DNA of 8,211 bases from UBA7657 sp049653045 (GTDB lineage Bacteria; Pseudomonadota; Alphaproteobacteria; Micavibrionales; Micavibrionaceae), in the NCBI GenBank assembly GCA_049653045.1, contig JBASFN010000019.1:1-8211 (forward strand), in the 5' to 3' direction. The notes beneath the pieces were generated by a model. The model had not been told where the DNA came from. It did not search any database and saw only the letters and a list, made by a program, of their open reading frames with translations. This document shows positions 6,470 through 8,211 of this stretch, one piece after another (within the stretch, counting starts at the first letter, position 1; every line of letters begins with the position of its first letter). The position numbers were made by a program, and so were the translations under genes.

Positions 6470-7479
6470 GGGATATTCTTGATCTTTTGAACTCCGGCAA
6501 GACCCTTAGCGAAAGCCAGATGGCAGAGGCCATGACACAGATCATGGATGGACTATGCAGCGAAGACGACATCGCCCTGTTTTTAACTTTGCTCTCGAAG
6601 CGCGGCGAAACCGTAGACGAAATCACTGGCGCGGCCAAAATTCTGCGCGCTCGCGCCGAAACGATTGAAGCTCCGCCGGGAACGCTGGATTGTTGCGGCA
6701 CGGGCGGGGATGCTTCCGGAACTTATAATGTCTCTACGGCCGTGGGGTTGGTTGTGGCGGCCTGCGGCATTAGTGTTGCAAAACATGGAAACCGCGCCGC
6801 TAGTTCAAAATCCGGCGCTGCCGATGTGCTGGAAACACTTGGTGTTAATCTGGATATGCCACATAAGGCTTTGGAACGCTCATTGGAAAAGCTGAATTTT
6901 TGCTTCCTTATGGCGCCGCACCATCACAAAGCGATGAAGCATGTTTCTGCCGTCCGGAAAAAGCTGGGGTTTAAAACCATTTTTAATCTACTAGGCCCGC
7001 TCGCCAACCCGGCAGGCGCCGATTTTCAACTTGTTGGGGTCTATGATAAAAAATGGCTCATCCCCATGGCAGAGACCCTTAAAAATCTCGGGAGCAAGGG
7101 CGCGTGGGTTGTGCATGGGTCAGATGGGCTGGATGAGATTACTGTGACCGGGGCAACCTATGTCGCCGCTTTAAGAGACGGAAACATTATCGAGAAAACA
7201 ATAATTCCCGCCGATTTCGGGCTGGATATTTCTCAAAGCGCGGACTTACAAGGCGGCGATCCCGCGCACAATGCCAAAGCCTTGCGGGAGATTCTTAATG
7301 GCAAGAAATCCGCCTACCGCGACATTGTCATCGCTAACGCCGCCGCCGCGCTTTGCCTCTACGGGACGATTTCAACCCTGAAAGAGGGAGCGCAACTAGC
7401 CGGAGAAGTTCTGGATAGCGGCGCGGCGAACGCATTACTGAATGAATATATTTCCTTTTCAAAAGGAAAAAAAGCATGA
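6466..7479 (+). CDS. trpD: Anthranilate phosphoribosyltransferase
   Basis: TrpD transfers the phosphoribosyl group of PRPP to anthranilate, the second step of the tryptophan branch, in the cytosol. The 337 residues match the normal length of the unfused enzyme. A helical N-terminal domain (about 1-65) precedes the catalytic domain with CGTGGD at 77-82 (PRPP diphosphate loop), NVSTA at 88-92, KHGNRAASSKSGAADVLE at 106-123 (anthranilate and PRPP contacts), NLLGPLANPA at 174-183 and GSDGLDEI at 218-225, whose Asp223-Glu224 pair binds magnesium. The ATG shares the ATGA with the trpG stop (6466-6469), so translation is probably coupled. The 3' end overlaps trpC in the same way. All key residues are present and nothing is out of the ordinary. 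Confidence 0.97.
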   Translation: MRDILDLLNSGKTLSESQMAEAMTQIMDGLCSEDDIALFLTLLSKRGETVDEITGAAKILRARAETIEAPPGTLDCCGTGGDASGTYNVSTAVGLVVAACGISVAKHGNRAASSKSGAADVLETLGVNLDMPHKALERSLEKLNFCFLMAPHHHKAMKHVSAVRKKLGFKTIFNLLGPLANPAGADFQLVGVYDKKWLIPMAETLKNLGSKGAWVVHGSDGLDEITVTGATYVAALRDGNIIEKTIIPADFGLDISQSADLQGGDPAHNAKALREILNGKKSAYRDIVIANAAAALCLYGTISTLKEGAQLAGEVLDSGAANALLNEYISFSKGKKA

Positions 7480-8211
7480 GTGTCCTTAAAGAAATTTGCG
7501 ATGTAAAAATCGTGCATGTTGCAAAAAAGCGTAAAGAACTTCCCATGGCCTTACTTGAAGCCAAAATTAAATCCGCCGAAAAGCCGCGTGGTTTTATTAG
7601 CGCGCTTCAACGGCACACACCGCCTGCCATCATCGCCGAAATAAAAAAGGCATCGCCGAGCCAGGGCGTTATTCGCGCTGATTTCAATCCCTCGGCAATC
7701 GCAAAATCTTATGAAGAAAACGGCGCTGCCTGCATTTCTGTTCTAACGGATGAGCCTTATTTTCAAGGATCGGATGATTATCTTGAGCAGGTCAAGACAG
7801 CAACATCCCTTCCCGTCTTGCGCAAGGATTTTATGATTGATCCTTACCAGATTTACGAATCGCGTGCTTTAGGCGCCGATTGCGTTCTGCTTATCATGGC
7901 CGCGCTGGAGGACGACCGCGCCCTTGAAATGCACGGCATCGCAAAAAAACTCGGAATGGACGTTCTGATTGAAGTCCATGACGCGGAAGAAACAGAAAGA
8001 GCGTTGAAATTATCGCCGGAGATGATCGGCATCAACAACCGGAATCTAAAAACCCTTAAAGTCGACCTGGAAACATCGAACAGGTTATCGACCATGATCC
8101 CGGATGGTATTTTAAAAGTGGCAGAAAGCGGAATTTCCGATGCCGCGACCATTCGCGATTTTCAGGACAAAGGCTTCGGCGCGTTTCTAATCGGCGAGAG
8201 CATGATGCGCC
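7476..8211 (+). CDS. trpC: Indole-3-glycerol-phosphate synthase, partial (C-terminus beyond the window)
   Basis: TrpC closes the indole ring by decarboxylating and cyclising carboxyphenylaminodeoxyribulose phosphate. The frame is open from the ATG at 7476 to the right edge, giving 245 residues, so only about the last 15-25 of a usual 260-270-residue enzyme are missing. Barrel motifs are AEIKKASPSQG at 54-64 (Glu55, Lys57), LRKDF at 115-119 (catalytic Lys117), LIEVHD at 164-169 (Glu166), GINNRNL at 185-191 (Asn187), VAESGI at 215-220 (Glu217) and LIGESMM at 238-244. The start codon overlaps the trpD stop (ATGA), and an AAGGA ribosome binding site lies 8 nt upstream (7463-7467), the clearest in the trp run. 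No TrpF domain fits in the visible part; whether one is fused downstream cannot be seen, but TrpC is normally separate in alphaproteobacteria. Confidence 0.97.
   Translation, partial: MSVLKEICDVKIVHVAKKRKELPMALLEAKIKSAEKPRGFISALQRHTPPAIIAEIKKASPSQGVIRADFNPSAIAKSYEENGAACISVLTDEPYFQGSDDYLEQVKTATSLPVLRKDFMIDPYQIYESRALGADCVLLIMAALEDDRALEMHGIAKKLGMDVLIEVHDAEETERALKLSPEMIGINNRNLKTLKVDLETSNRLSTMIPDGILKVAESGISDAATIRDFQDKGFGAFLIGESMMR

Overview
The window looks like a chromosomal segment of a medium-GC alphaproteobacterium. The main clue is gene order: triosephosphate isomerase (tpiA) divergent from a membrane-anchored SurA/PpiD-type folding factor, followed on the same strand by trpE, trpG, trpD and trpC. 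As far as I know this is a common alphaproteobacterial arrangement, often continuing into moaC/moeA/lexA beyond trpC. I cannot fix the genus. A Micavibrio- or Rhodospirillales-like lineage is a guess.

Layout, left to right. Positions 1-491 (minus) hold the N-terminal part of an unrecognised gene that runs off the left edge. It is much more AT-rich than its neighbours (about 41% GC by hand count) and has its own consensus-like promoter. Positions 559-1305 (minus) are a complete tpiA. An 81-bp gap then carries back-to-back promoter candidates. Positions 1387-3309 (plus) encode the PpiD-like periplasmic chaperone, which overlaps trpE (3296-4771) by 14 nt. A divergent polysaccharide deacetylase gene lies on the minus strand (4689-5819, or to 5861 with an upstream start). 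Its 3' end overlaps the 3' end of trpE by 83 nt, and it separates trpE from the rest of the trp genes. Then trpG (5903-6469), trpD (6466-7479) and trpC (7476 to the right edge, cut just before its C-terminus) form a tight run with 4-nt ATGA overlaps.

TrpE and TrpG are the two subunits of anthranilate synthase. TrpD adds the phosphoribosyl group, and TrpC closes the indole ring. The remaining steps (TrpF, TrpB, TrpA) are not in the window. The PpiD-like protein and the deacetylase are both predicted to be inner-membrane-anchored with periplasmic domains, so envelope functions are interleaved with the trp genes. TpiA is ordinary glycolysis/gluconeogenesis.

I see no RNA genes, mobile elements, CRISPR arrays, attachment sites or convincing intrinsic terminators, and no gene-free stretch over 300 bases. 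Most of the window is conventional housekeeping sequence. The parts worth a second look are the AT-rich edge gene, the reverse-strand gene that splits the trp cluster with an overprinted tail, the degenerate parvulin domain of the PpiD-like protein, and the overlapping divergent promoters.
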